Shown: positions 55,569 through 63,754, counted from the stretch's first letter. The stretch is 64,000 nucleotides of DNA from Bailinhaonella thermotolerans (GCF_003594875.1 NZ_QZEY01000002.1:744001-808000), one strand, 5' to 3'. Made by a program: numbers and translations. Notes: a model not told the origin generated them from the letters alone.

Positions 55569-57142
55569 CGTGTTACCTCTTCCATGAAGGGCGACGCCAC
55601 CGGCCGCGCGATGCGGCGGACGGCGTCGACGACGTCGGCGGGGGACACCGAGGACAGGCACGGGTGTCCGGGGACCGGGCAGGTCAGGGCCCGGGTGCCC
55701 GCGCAGGGAGCCGTCTGGTCGCCCAGCACGACGCGTGGCACGCCGTACGGGGCCCAGCGCTCGGCCGGCACGGTCGGGGCGAACAGCGACACCACGGGCG
55801 CCCCGACGGCGGCGGCCAGGTGGGCGGGGCCGGTGTTGGCCACGACCACGGCCGCCGCGCCGTCGAGGACCGCCGCGAGTTCGGGGAGGTCGAGCTTGCC
55901 GCCCAGGTCCACGGCGTCGCGGCCGGCGACGTAGGCGGTCAGCTCGCGTTCGTCGGCGCCTCCGGTGACGACCACCTCCCGGCCCTCGGCCGCGAGCAGC
56001 CGTACGGCCCGCGCGAAGTGCTCGCGGGGCCAGGCGCGGGCGGGCGCGGAGGTGCCGGGGTGGACGACGACGTACCCCGGCCCGGCCAGCCCGGACACGT
56101 CCGGCAAAGGCCGCCGCACGGCCAGGCCGCGGCCCGCGGCGGGGAACCCGGCGGCCATGGCCAGGGAGAGCATGCGCTCGGACTCGGGCGGGTCGCCGTC
56201 CACGCGGTGGCGCAGGTCCAGCAGGGATCCGGGGTAGTCCTCGGAGATCGCGCCGATCCAGGGGACCCCGGCCAGGCGCAGCAGCAGCGCCATCGGCAGC
56301 GGCGACTGGTGGAACGAGGTGAGGATGAGGGCGGCGTCGGGTTCCTCGGACCTGACCCGCTCGACGAGCCGGTCCACGTGCGCCGGGTCCACCGGGTCGG
56401 GGTCGGCGTCCACCCACGGGGCCGCCCACTCGATCACCCGGTCCGCGCCGGGCAGCAGCTCGGCGGCGGCGCGACCGCGCGGCCCGGCCAGGAGCGTCAC
56501 GTCGGCCACGGTGGCGACGGCGCGCACGGCGGGCCCGGCCAGCAGCACGTCGCCCAGGCTGTCGGAGCGGGCGACGAGCACCCGCGGCCTGCGGCCGGGC
56601 GCGGGCGGGGCGAGCGCGGCCTCGACCGCGGCGGCGATGTCGCCGGCGCGTTCGGGCGCGGCGAGCACCTCGGCGATCAGCGTCACCTTCGTGGGGACGA
56701 GGATGCCGCGGGCCCCCGCCGCCTGCGCCGCGCCCATGTCACGGCCGATGTCACCGATGACGACGCAGTCGGCGGGGCGCACGCCCAGGGCGGCGGCGGC
56801 CCGCAGGATCAGGCCGGGCATGGGCTTGCGGCAGTCGCAGCCGTCGTCCTCGCCGTGCTCGCAGATCGCCCAGACGTCGAACGGGCCGAGGAGCTCCTCG
56901 ACCCGGGCGTTGACCGCGCGCAGCTCGTCCCGGCCTATCAGGCCTCTGGCGACCCCCGACTGGTTGGTGACGACCCCGACGGGGACGCCGGCGGCGCGCA
57001 GCCGGTCCAGCGCCTCGCGGGCGCCGGGCATGGGCTCGACGCGGCGGGGGTCGGCGTTGTAGGGGACGTCCCGGATCAGCGTGCCGTCGCGGTCGAAGAG
57101 CACGGCGGCGGGGTAAGGGTCGGAACGGAAACGGCAGCGCAC
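55565..57142 (-). CDS. fusion of GmhB-type HAD phosphatase and GT9 glycosyltransferase
   Basis: 525 residues from a GTG with GGAGG five bases upstream. Residues 1-175 are a HAD-IIIA phosphatase: AVLFDRDGTLIRDVPYN holds both catalytic Asp, VVTNQSGVARG the second motif and CEHGEDDGCDCRKPMPG the Cys-x-His...Cys-x-Cys zinc site of GmhB. Residues 190-525 are GT9 (VLVARSDSLGDVLLAGPAVRAV; VVVHPGTSAPARAWPREHFARAV; VANTGPAHLAAAVGAPVVSLFAP). GmhB removes the 7-phosphate of heptose-1,7-bisphosphate, so precursor synthesis and heptosyl transfer share one polypeptide. First gene of the operon. Confidence 0.9.
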   Translation of the reverse strand: MRCRFRSDPYPAAVLFDRDGTLIRDVPYNADPRRVEPMPGAREALDRLRAAGVPVGVVTNQSGVARGLIGRDELRAVNARVEELLGPFDVWAICEHGEDDGCDCRKPMPGLILRAAAALGVRPADCVVIGDIGRDMGAAQAAGARGILVPTKVTLIAEVLAAPERAGDIAAAVEAALAPPAPGRRPRVLVARSDSLGDVLLAGPAVRAVATVADVTLLAGPRGRAAAELLPGADRVIEWAAPWVDADPDPVDPAHVDRLVERVRSEEPDAALILTSFHQSPLPMALLLRLAGVPWIGAISEDYPGSLLDLRHRVDGDPPESERMLSLAMAAGFPAAGRGLAVRRPLPDVSGLAGPGYVVVHPGTSAPARAWPREHFARAVRLLAAEGREVVVTGGADERELTAYVAGRDAVDLGGKLDLPELAAVLDGAAAVVVANTGPAHLAAAVGAPVVSLFAPTVPAERWAPYGVPRVVLGDQTAPCAGTRALTCPVPGHPCLSSVSPADVVDAVRRIARPVASPFMEEVTR

Positions 57143-57196
57143 GCACACCTCCATGGGCCGGTGGGTCCGGCGGGGTGTGCCTGCGGCTTAGGCACC

Positions 57197-57277
57197 GAGA
57201 AGAAGCTTCTCTAGCGCTTTCCCGAGAAGTGCCTCTCAAACGTGATCGATCGCACTCAATCGGCAGAAGCAGCTTCT
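57197..57277. promoter_or_regulatory. paired AGAAG..CTTCT palindromes before heptose operon
   Basis: AGAAGCTTCT (57201-57210) and AGAAG-CAG-CTTCT (57265-57277) lie 64 bases apart in the only gap between the GntR stop and the heptose operon. A further GAGAAG at 57224 may be a half-site. Both a terminator for gntR and operators for the operon are possible; doubled sites favour looping by a regulator. Confidence 0.45.
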
Positions 57278-57278
57278 A

Positions 57279-57953
57279 TCAGTCGAGGCCATCCAGCATG
57301 TCGCTGAGATACTCCGACGCCTCGCGGACCGCGCCCTGGGCGTCGCGGGCCCGGATCGCGGCGATCAGCCGGGAGTGGTCGACGTACTTGTCCTCGCACA
57401 GCCCCTCCCCCACGCTCCGGCGCAGGGTGGTGCGGATGGCGTCCCCGAGGTCGGCGTAGAGGTCGGCGAGCAGCCGGTTGTGCGCCGCCCGCACGATCAG
57501 CTCGTGCAGGCGCACGTCCGCCTCGACGAACCGCTCCACGTCGCCGCCGCTCCAGGCCTGCTCGCGCCGGGCCAGCGCCGCCTCCAGACCGGCCATGTCC
57601 GCCTCGGTGCGGCGGCTCGCCGCCCCCCGCGCGGCCTCGACCTCCAGGGCCCGCCGCACCTCCAGGGCCTCGCGCCACTCGGAGTCGGCCACCCGGCGGC
57701 GTACGGCGCCCGCCAGCTCGCTCGCGGCGCGCACGAAGGTGCCCGCGCCCTGGCGGATCTCCAGGAGGCCGGCGTGGGCGAGAGCGCGGACGCCCTCGCG
57801 GACGGTGTTGCGGCCGACGCCGAGCATGGCCGACAGCTCGGGCTCGGTGGGGATGCGCGAGCCCACGGGCCAGGAACCGGCGGCGATCTCGGCTCTGAGC
57901 TGCGCGATCACCTGATCGACCAGTGCGGACCGCTGCGCTGACTGAAGAGCCAC
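57279..57953 (-). CDS. GntR/FadR-family transcriptional regulator
   Basis: 224 residues from the GTG at 57953 (GGGAGG six bases upstream). The winged helix SRIPTEPELSAMLGVGRNTVREGVRALAHAGLLEIRQGAGTFV is followed by an FCD effector domain (residues 80-224; EALEVRRALEVEAARGAA, DVRLHELIVRAAHN, DHSRLIAAIRARD with metal-binding Asp/His). It probably represses itself and the divergent MFS gene through a perfect palindrome at 58028-58048. Its effector is unknown, perhaps a carboxylate. Confidence 0.92.
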   Translation of the reverse strand: MALQSAQRSALVDQVIAQLRAEIAAGSWPVGSRIPTEPELSAMLGVGRNTVREGVRALAHAGLLEIRQGAGTFVRAASELAGAVRRRVADSEWREALEVRRALEVEAARGAASRRTEADMAGLEAALARREQAWSGGDVERFVEADVRLHELIVRAAHNRLLADLYADLGDAIRTTLRRSVGEGLCEDKYVDHSRLIAAIRARDAQGAVREASEYLSDMLDGLD

Positions 57954-58027
57954 GGCCAACCTCCCGATGGGAGCGGGGCGGGACCCGGAATAGGGCCGCC
58001 TGCGGATGCGGTTAGTGTAGTCGTTGG

Positions 58028-58048
58028 TCGAATCATCCCATGATTCGA
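58028..58048. promoter_or_regulatory. perfect 9+3+9 operator between gntR and MFS gene
   Basis: TCGAATCAT-CCC-ATGATTCGA lies in the 122-base divergent gap, 28 bases before the MFS start and 75 before gntR. The match to the local GntR regulator by position is strong. Confidence 0.7.
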
Positions 58049-58075
58049 TGATCCCCACCTTGTCAGGAAGTGCCG

Positions 58076-59293
58076 ATGTCTTTGCTTGCCCCCGAGAAGC
58101 CAGGTGTCGCGCTGCGCGCCTCCCGCAACGGATCGATGGCCTGGCTGCTGGTCCTGGGAATCGTGCTGGCCGCGCTGAACCTGCGGACCGGGGTGACGAG
58201 CGTGGGGCCGCTCCTGGGCGAGATCCGTGACTCACTCGGCCTGTCCGGCGCCTCCACCGGCCTGCTGACCACGCTGCCCGTGCTGATGTTCGCGTCGGTC
58301 GGCGCGCTGACGCCCACGCTCGCGCGGCGGTTCGGGGACAGCCGGCTGCTGTTCGCCGCCCTCGGCACCCTCGGCGCGGGCCTGGCGGTGCGCTCGGTCG
58401 TGGGCCACGCGGGCGTGTTCCTGCTCGCCAGCGCCGTGGCCCTGGCCGGCGGCGCGGTCGGCAACGTGCTGATCCCGACCCTGATCAAGAAGCACTTCCC
58501 GACCCGCGTCGGGCTGATGACCACGGTCTACACGACCGCGCTGGCCGTGGGCACCATGCTCGCCGCCGCCGCGACCGTGCCGATCGAGAAGGCCGCCGGG
58601 AGCTGGCACGTCGCCCTCGGCGTGTGGGCCGCGTTCGCCGCGGTCGCCGTCCTGCCCTGGCTCGCGCTGGTCCGCGGCTCCTCGGCCGGGACCGCCGGGC
58701 GCTCGCCGTACGGCCTGCGCTTCCTGGTCCGCAGCAAGCTGGCGTGGGCGGTCGCCGGGTACTTCGGCACCCAGTCCCTCGTGGCGTACGTCATGTTCGG
58801 CTGGCTCGCCCAGATCCTGCGCGACAACGGCTACTCCGCGGGCGAGGCCGGGGCGCTGCTGTCGCTGTTCACCGGGCTGAGCATCCCGATCTCGCTGGTG
58901 CTGCCCGCGCTCACCGCGCGCATGCGGGACCAGCGTCCCGTGGTCGCCGCGCTGGTCGCGCTCTACGTCATCGGCTTCGCGGGCCTGCAGTTCGCGCCCG
59001 CCTCGACCATGGCGGTCTGGGTGGTCGTGGTCGCGCTCGGCATGGGCTCGTTCCCGCTGGCGCTGATGATGTTCGCGCTGCGGACCCGCACGGCTCCCGC
59101 CACCGCCGCCCTGTCGGCGTTCGGGCAGAGCGTCGGCTACCTCATCGCCGGCGTCGGCCCGCTGCTGGTCGGCGTGCTGTACGAGTCCACCGGCGGCTGG
59201 ACCGCGCCGTTCGTCCTGCTCTACGCCACGGTCGCCGCGCAGTTGCTGTTCGGGCTGTACGCGGCCCGCGGCCGCTACCTCGAAGACGCCTGA
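58076..59293 (+). CDS. MFS transporter, CynX/NimT type
   Basis: 405 residues, AGGAAG before the ATG. MAWLLVLGIVLAALNLRTGVTSVGPLLGEIRDSLGLSGASTGLLTTLPVLMFA is the cyanate/nitroimidazole transporter (CynX) opening with the ALNLR motif, and GAVGNVLIPTLIKKHFPTRVGLMTTVYTTAL its mid-section. Twelve hydrophobic segments. Ligand unknown; CynX members export small organic compounds. Regulated by the divergent GntR protein, most likely. Confidence 0.88.
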   Translation: MSLLAPEKPGVALRASRNGSMAWLLVLGIVLAALNLRTGVTSVGPLLGEIRDSLGLSGASTGLLTTLPVLMFASVGALTPTLARRFGDSRLLFAALGTLGAGLAVRSVVGHAGVFLLASAVALAGGAVGNVLIPTLIKKHFPTRVGLMTTVYTTALAVGTMLAAAATVPIEKAAGSWHVALGVWAAFAAVAVLPWLALVRGSSAGTAGRSPYGLRFLVRSKLAWAVAGYFGTQSLVAYVMFGWLAQILRDNGYSAGEAGALLSLFTGLSIPISLVLPALTARMRDQRPVVAALVALYVIGFAGLQFAPASTMAVWVVVVALGMGSFPLALMMFALRTRTAPATAALSAFGQSVGYLIAGVGPLLVGVLYESTGGWTAPFVLLYATVAAQLLFGLYAARGRYLEDA

Positions 59294-59320
59294 CCGGCCC
59301 CGATCCCGGAGAATGGTGCT

Positions 59321-60010
59321 GTGAACGACCCGGACAAGCGCGTGCTCCCACTCGTCGTGCGCATCGAGCGCGCCGCCCCGCCCCAGCGCACCGACGCGCT
59401 GGAGGCGGCGGCGCGAGCCGTACTGGCCCTGCTGGACGACCCGCGGGCCCTGTCCGGCGAGTGGGCCGCCGACGTCAAGCTGTGGGAGACCACCGGCATC
59501 CGCAAGGTGGTGCGGCGGGCCCGCGGGGCCGAGTGGCGCCGCGTCCTGGACCTGCCCGGCCTCACGGTCACGGTCCGCACCGCCGAGGTCCGGGTCCACC
59601 CGCCGGTGCCGCTCGACGCCTGGCCGCGCGACCTGTCGCGCCTGCAGGTCTCCGGCACCGACCTCGCCGACACCGAGGAGCCCGGCCCCTTCGAGCCCCC
59701 GGTGATCTGGTTCAACCCCGGGCTCGGCATGACCGCGGGCAAGGCCATGGCCCAGGTCGGCCACGCCGCCCAGCTCGCCTGGTGGGCCACCCCCGAGGAG
59801 GCGCGCACGGCGTGGCGCGAGAGCGGCTTCGCGTTGGCCGTGCGCGAGGCCGACCCGGAGCACTGGGCGGCCCTGGAGGACAGCGGCCTGCCGGTGGTGC
59901 GCGACGCCGGCTTCACCGAGATCGCCCCCGGCTCCTGCACCGCCGTCGCGGACGCCCCCTGGCTCCCCCGCGGCGCCGACACCGCCTGGGGGCCGCTCCG
60001 CCGCTCCTGA
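59321..60010 (+). CDS. peptidyl-tRNA hydrolase, Pth2-type domain
   Basis: 229 residues from GTG, 27 bases after the MFS gene. The C-terminal 120 residues hold NPGLGMTAGKAMAQVGHAAQLAWWA and VVRDAGFTEIAPGSCTAVA, the core of the archaeal-type Pth2 fold with its Lys-Gly-His loop. The N-terminal half (ERAAPPQRTDALEAAARAV) is specific to actinobacterial versions. It would free stalled tRNAs or act on related adducts. It directly precedes a tRNA gene, which is probably coincidence. Confidence 0.8.
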   Translation: MNDPDKRVLPLVVRIERAAPPQRTDALEAAARAVLALLDDPRALSGEWAADVKLWETTGIRKVVRRARGAEWRRVLDLPGLTVTVRTAEVRVHPPVPLDAWPRDLSRLQVSGTDLADTEEPGPFEPPVIWFNPGLGMTAGKAMAQVGHAAQLAWWATPEEARTAWRESGFALAVREADPEHWAALEDSGLPVVRDAGFTEIAPGSCTAVADAPWLPRGADTAWGPLRRS

Positions 60011-60036
60011 CGGTCACGAGGACTCCGGAAAGTCGC

Positions 60037-60042
60037 TAGGAT
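60037..60042 (+). promoter_or_regulatory. -10 box of tRNA-Ala promoter
   Basis: TAGGAT lies 15 bases before the mature tRNA end. No clear -35 at 17 bases. Confidence 0.4.
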
Positions 60043-60056
60043 TCTTCTTGCGGCAC

Positions 60057-60129
60057 GGGGCTATGGCGCAGTTGGTAGCGCGCCTCCATGGCATGGAGGA
60101 GGTCTGGGGTTCGAATCCCCATAGCTCCA
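60057..60129 (+). tRNA. tRNA-Ala(GGC)
   Basis: The acceptor stem GGGGCTA pairs with TAGCTCC and contains the G3:U70 wobble that defines alanine identity. The anticodon stem CCTCC/GGAGG closes the loop ATGGCAT with anticodon GGC, which reads GCC, the commonest Ala codon here. The T-arm is TGGGG-TTCGAAT-CCCCA. The 3' CCA is not encoded. Confidence 0.97.
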
Positions 60130-60138
60130 CCCCTCGCG

Positions 60139-60169
60139 GATCCCGCCCGGTCACCGACCGGGCGGGATC
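60139..60169 (+). terminator. 14-bp hairpin behind tRNA-Ala
   Basis: GATCCCGCCCGGTC pairs perfectly with GACCGGGCGGGATC around ACC, ten bases after the tRNA. No T tract follows, the usual form of actinobacterial terminator. It also lies at the 3' end of the convergent GT9 gene, so may serve both. Confidence 0.8.
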
Positions 60170-60194
60170 TCGCGTTTCCGGGCCCTCCGCGCGT

Positions 60195-61262
60195 TCAGCG
60201 CAGGAGGTCCAGGGCGTGGTGCCGCACGGCCTCGGTGGGGACGTCCGTGACGAAGGAGCAGGTGTGGGAGCACTCGGTCTCCCCGTGGACGCAGTCGGTG
60301 CCGCACTCGGGGCAGGCGATGGTCCAGGAGATGAGCGGGCGGTGCCTGGCCCGGTTCTGGGGGCCGGCGAGGATGACGTTGCCGCACCAGTAGACGCCCA
60401 CGGTGGGGGTGCCGATGGCCTGCGCCACGTGCCGGGGGCCGGTGTCGTTGCTGATCAGCAGGCGCGAGCGCTCGTAGAGGGCGGCCAGGCCGCCGATCGT
60501 CAGCTCGTTCACCACCAGGCGGGCCGGGTGGCTCATCTCGGCGGCGACCTTCTCGGCCGTCTCGCGCTCGGGCTCGGTCGCGGTGATGACCACCTCGTGG
60601 CCCTCCTCGGCCACCGCGTCCGCCACCGCCGCGAAGCGCTCGGGGGGCCAGCGGCGGCGGGTGTCGCCCGCCCCCGGGTGCACGGCCACCAGCCGGTCGG
60701 GGACCTCGCCGAACACCTCGGCCAGCTCCGCGCGGTCGGCGTCGGTCACCGTCAGGCGCGGCTCCACCCGGTCGTGGGGGGACGCGCCCACCAGGGAGAC
60801 GACCTCCAGGCAGCGCATCGCCTCGTGCTGGTAGGTGAAGTACGGCACCCACAGGTCCAGCATCTCGGCGTCGGGCGTGCGGGCGCCGGCCGTGTGGCGG
60901 GCCCCCAGGCCGTTGACGAACGGGTTCGAGGTGCGGCCGCCGCCGTGGAGCTGGATCGCCAGGTCGAACTCCCGCTCCCGCATCGACGCCAGGAACTCGC
61001 GGCCCACGGCCGGGTCGCAGTCGTCCGGCCCGGTCAGGCCGGGGATCGGCGGGACCGCGATCACCTCGTCCACCGGGCTCGGCCGGCCCGCCAGGAACCT
61101 CGTGTGCCAGTCCAGCCCGAAGAGCGTCACGCGCGCCCGGGGGTAGGCCCGCTTCAGCGCCTCCAGCGCCGGCAGGGTAAGGATGAAGTCGCCGAGGGCG
61201 TTGGCGCGCAGGACCGCGATGCTCTCGATCCCCCGCAGCGTGGCGTCGGCCGTGGCGTCCAT
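60195..61262 (-). CDS. glycosyltransferase family 9 with C-terminal Cys-rich motif
   Basis: 355 residues. IAVLRANALGDFILTLPALEALKRAYP, VAVHPGAGDTRRRWPPERFAAVADAV and ISNDTGPRHVAQAIGTPTVGVYW are the GT9 motifs. Near the C-terminus CPECGTDCVHGETECSHTC has five Cys and two His within 20 residues, possibly a zinc or disulfide knot. Last gene of the HldE operon, one base after GT2. The donor is likely the ADP-heptose made by HldE. Confidence 0.88.
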   Translation of the reverse strand: MDATADATLRGIESIAVLRANALGDFILTLPALEALKRAYPRARVTLFGLDWHTRFLAGRPSPVDEVIAVPPIPGLTGPDDCDPAVGREFLASMREREFDLAIQLHGGGRTSNPFVNGLGARHTAGARTPDAEMLDLWVPYFTYQHEAMRCLEVVSLVGASPHDRVEPRLTVTDADRAELAEVFGEVPDRLVAVHPGAGDTRRRWPPERFAAVADAVAEEGHEVVITATEPERETAEKVAAEMSHPARLVVNELTIGGLAALYERSRLLISNDTGPRHVAQAIGTPTVGVYWCGNVILAGPQNRARHRPLISWTIACPECGTDCVHGETECSHTCSFVTDVPTEAVRHHALDLLR

Positions 61263-61263
61263 G

Positions 61264-62061
61264 TCAGCCCCCCTCGATCACGTAGTCGTAGCACTCGGCG
61301 TCGCGCACCGGCACGGTCGTCGGCAGCTCCAGGTGGTACGCCCGGCTCGGGAGCAGCCCCGCCGCGCCGTACCGCTCCATGACCCGCAGCTCGGCCACCA
61401 CGTCCTCGCCGGAGTGCACGGGCGGGACCTCGGTCCAGAAGTCGAAGCCCCCGCACTCGGCGAGCTTCTCCCGGTCGTAGAACACGCATCCCCCGATCCA
61501 TGCGATCTTGTACGGTTGCCACGCCCGGCCGTCCCCCACGCGTTCGGCCAGGTGGGTGAGGTTGGCGGCGTTGTGCAGCCGGTGCCGGTCCCACGCGGGG
61601 GTCCCCCGGCGCACCCGCTCCGGCCGCACCTCGCCGGTCCACTCCTCGTAGATCTGCTCGTGCGGGCGGCGGTCCCCCAGGTACGACAGGCCCTGGACGG
61701 CGAAGCCGACGAAGCCGCAGTCCAGCGTGGCGAGCGCGTCGGTCAGCACGCCCAGCGCGGACGGCTCCAGCCACACGTCGTCGTCGAGGAACAGCGCCCG
61801 CTTGCGCTCGGCCCGCGACAGCAGGAACGCTCGCTGCTGCGCCAGCCCCCGCCGGGGCAGGTTGCGCTCCAGCGACACCGGGCGGCCCGAGTGCTCCACG
61901 AGCCGGATCGCGGTCGCCACCAGCGGATCGGCGGCGACGGGCGTGTCCGACTGGTCGGCGATCACGACACGGAAGTCCGGCAGCGACTGCGCGGCCAGGC
62001 CGCTCAGGGTCATGGCGAGCGCGTGCGGCCGGTCCCTGGTGGGGACGAGGACGTCGATCAC
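61264..62061 (-). CDS. glycosyltransferase family 2
   Basis: 265 residues from GTG, seven bases after hldE. VLVPTRDRPHALAMTLSGLAAQSLPDFRVVIADQSD is the GT-A nucleotide-binding start and RALFLDDDVWLEP contains the metal-binding DDD motif. VHSGEDVVAELRVM supplies the catalytic acid. Single domain, no membrane helix; the acceptor is probably lipid- or glycan-linked. Confidence 0.88.
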   Translation of the reverse strand: MIDVLVPTRDRPHALAMTLSGLAAQSLPDFRVVIADQSDTPVAADPLVATAIRLVEHSGRPVSLERNLPRRGLAQQRAFLLSRAERKRALFLDDDVWLEPSALGVLTDALATLDCGFVGFAVQGLSYLGDRRPHEQIYEEWTGEVRPERVRRGTPAWDRHRLHNAANLTHLAERVGDGRAWQPYKIAWIGGCVFYDREKLAECGGFDFWTEVPPVHSGEDVVAELRVMERYGAAGLLPSRAYHLELPTTVPVRDAECYDYVIEGG

Positions 62062-62068
62062 TTGGCCA

Positions 62069-63634
62069 TCACCGGGTGCGGATCCGCTCGATGATGGAGG
62101 TCGTGGACCGGTCCTGGACGTACTCCACGATGCGCACCTCGCCGCCGAGCCGTTCGACGACCGGCGTCTCCGGCAGCATCTGCGGGGTGTAGTCGCCGCC
62201 CTTGACGTACACGTCGGGCCGGACCATCTCCAGCACCCGCACCGGGCTGTCGTCCTCGAACACCGTCACGTAGTCCACGCACCCGAGCGCGGCGAGCACG
62301 GCGGCCCGGTCCTCGACCGGGTTGATGGGCCGCTCGGGGCCCTTCAGCCGCGCCACGCTGGCGTCGCTGTTGACGGCCACGACCAGGACGTCGCCCAGCC
62401 GCCGGGCCTCCTCCAGGTAGCTGACGTGCCCGGCGTGCAGCACGTCGAAGCAGCCGTTGGTGAACACCACGCGCGCCCCGCCCGCGCGGTGGGCGTCCAC
62501 GCGGCGCGCCAGCTCCTCGGGCGGCACGACCGGCCCCTCGGCGGCGCGCAGCTCGCGCAGCAGGTCCCGCCGCGAGCAGACCGCCGTCCCCGCGCGCAGC
62601 ACCACCACGGCGGCGGCGCACTGGGCGATGTCGGCGGCGGCCTCCGGCGGCCCCCCGCACGCCAGCCCGAGCGCGAACGCGGCCGTGAACGTGTCCCCCG
62701 CGCCCACCGCCGACAGCTCCGGCGCGGGCGTGCAGTAGGTCCGGTGCGGGTCGGCGCCGCGCCGCAGCAGCAGCGACCCCTCGGCGTCCAGCGTGACCAC
62801 GGCCATGTCGGCCCCGCAGGCGTCCAGCACGGCGTCGGCGTTCTCGCTCACGTAGGCGATCCGGTCGCGCCGCGTCCCGCCCGCCCCCCGGTGTCCCGGC
62901 CGGCCGTACGCCGGGGGCTCGGGCCTCTTGAAGGCCGAGGGGTCGGTGTTCCGGAACGGCGTGGCGTCCTCGGGGCGTACGGCGGGCCCGCCCGCGAGCA
63001 GGCGCTGCGCCTCGGCGAAGCTGGGGACGACGGCCGTGGCGCGGTGTCCCCGCCAGGCGGACACGTCGTGCGCGTCCACGATCAGCGGCACGCCGTCGAC
63101 GCGGGCGACCGCGGCCGCCACCGCCTTGTCGGCCGTGCCGAGGCCGTAGTCGCAGACGACGACGGCGGCGCAGCCGTCACCGGCGGCCTCGATGCGCCCG
63201 GCCAGCGCGGCCCCGGCGCTCCCGGGCAGCGGCCCGTCCTGCTCCTGGTCGTAGCGGGCCACCACCTGGCCGCCGGTGAGCAGGCGGTTCTTGGCGGGCG
63301 TGGTGCGGCCCGGGATCTCGACGAGGTACTCGTCGGAGACGCCGCGCGCACGCAGCGCGCGGCGCAGCGCGTGGCCGACGGGATCGTCGCCGACCGCGGC
63401 GACGAGGCGCACGTCGGCGCCCAGCGCGGCCAGGTTCGCGGCCGTGTTGCCCGCGCCGCCGGGGGTCTCCTCGGCGTGGTCCACGCTGACGACGGGGACG
63501 GGGGCCTCCCGGCCCAGGCGCTTGGCGGGGCCGCTCAGCCAGCGGTCCAGCACCACGTCGCCGACCACGAGTACCGGGGATCCGGCGAACTGGGAGACCA
63601 GGTGCCTGTGAGTACTGAGATCTGGCGTAACCAC
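62069..63634 (-). CDS. hldE: bifunctional heptose kinase / ADP-heptose synthase
   Basis: 521 residues. The kinase part (to about 370) reads VLVVGDVVLDRWLSGPAKRLGREAPVPVV, TPGGAGNTAANLAALGA, KNRLLTGGQVVARYDQEQ and SAVGAGDTFTAAFALG (catalytic Asp). The adenylyltransferase part (about 385-521) begins VVFTNGCFDVLHAGHVSYLEEARRLGD with the HxGH nucleotidyl motif, and ends YVQDRSTTSIIERI. It is about 45 residues longer than E. coli HldE, because of an Arg/Gly/Pro insert near residues 225-265. It phosphorylates D-glycero-D-manno-heptose-7-phosphate at C1 and later adds AMP to heptose-1-phosphate. Confidence 0.92.
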   Translation of the reverse strand: MVTPDLSTHRHLVSQFAGSPVLVVGDVVLDRWLSGPAKRLGREAPVPVVSVDHAEETPGGAGNTAANLAALGADVRLVAAVGDDPVGHALRRALRARGVSDEYLVEIPGRTTPAKNRLLTGGQVVARYDQEQDGPLPGSAGAALAGRIEAAGDGCAAVVVCDYGLGTADKAVAAAVARVDGVPLIVDAHDVSAWRGHRATAVVPSFAEAQRLLAGGPAVRPEDATPFRNTDPSAFKRPEPPAYGRPGHRGAGGTRRDRIAYVSENADAVLDACGADMAVVTLDAEGSLLLRRGADPHRTYCTPAPELSAVGAGDTFTAAFALGLACGGPPEAAADIAQCAAAVVVLRAGTAVCSRRDLLRELRAAEGPVVPPEELARRVDAHRAGGARVVFTNGCFDVLHAGHVSYLEEARRLGDVLVVAVNSDASVARLKGPERPINPVEDRAAVLAALGCVDYVTVFEDDSPVRVLEMVRPDVYVKGGDYTPQMLPETPVVERLGGEVRIVEYVQDRSTTSIIERIRTR

Positions 63635-63754
63635 GGGGCACGCTTACCCGGAGTAGGAGAAGTGAAACAGCGGGGAACGTGGCTGAAAGGAAGGGTAGAT
63701 CAGGATTTTCCCGGGTAGCGGGCGACCATCCGACGCGCCGGGAAGGGCAACGCC
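63635..63754. other. divergent promoter gap
   Basis: 120 bases, AT-richer than average. GGAAC followed 16 bases later by GTA could be an extracytoplasmic sigma-type promoter for the rightward gene, but the match is weak. Confidence 0.25.

Noticed and set aside
59321-60129. Functional link between the Pth2-like gene and tRNA-Ala
   Set aside because: Adjacency alone is weak; the tRNA has its own -10 box and hairpin.
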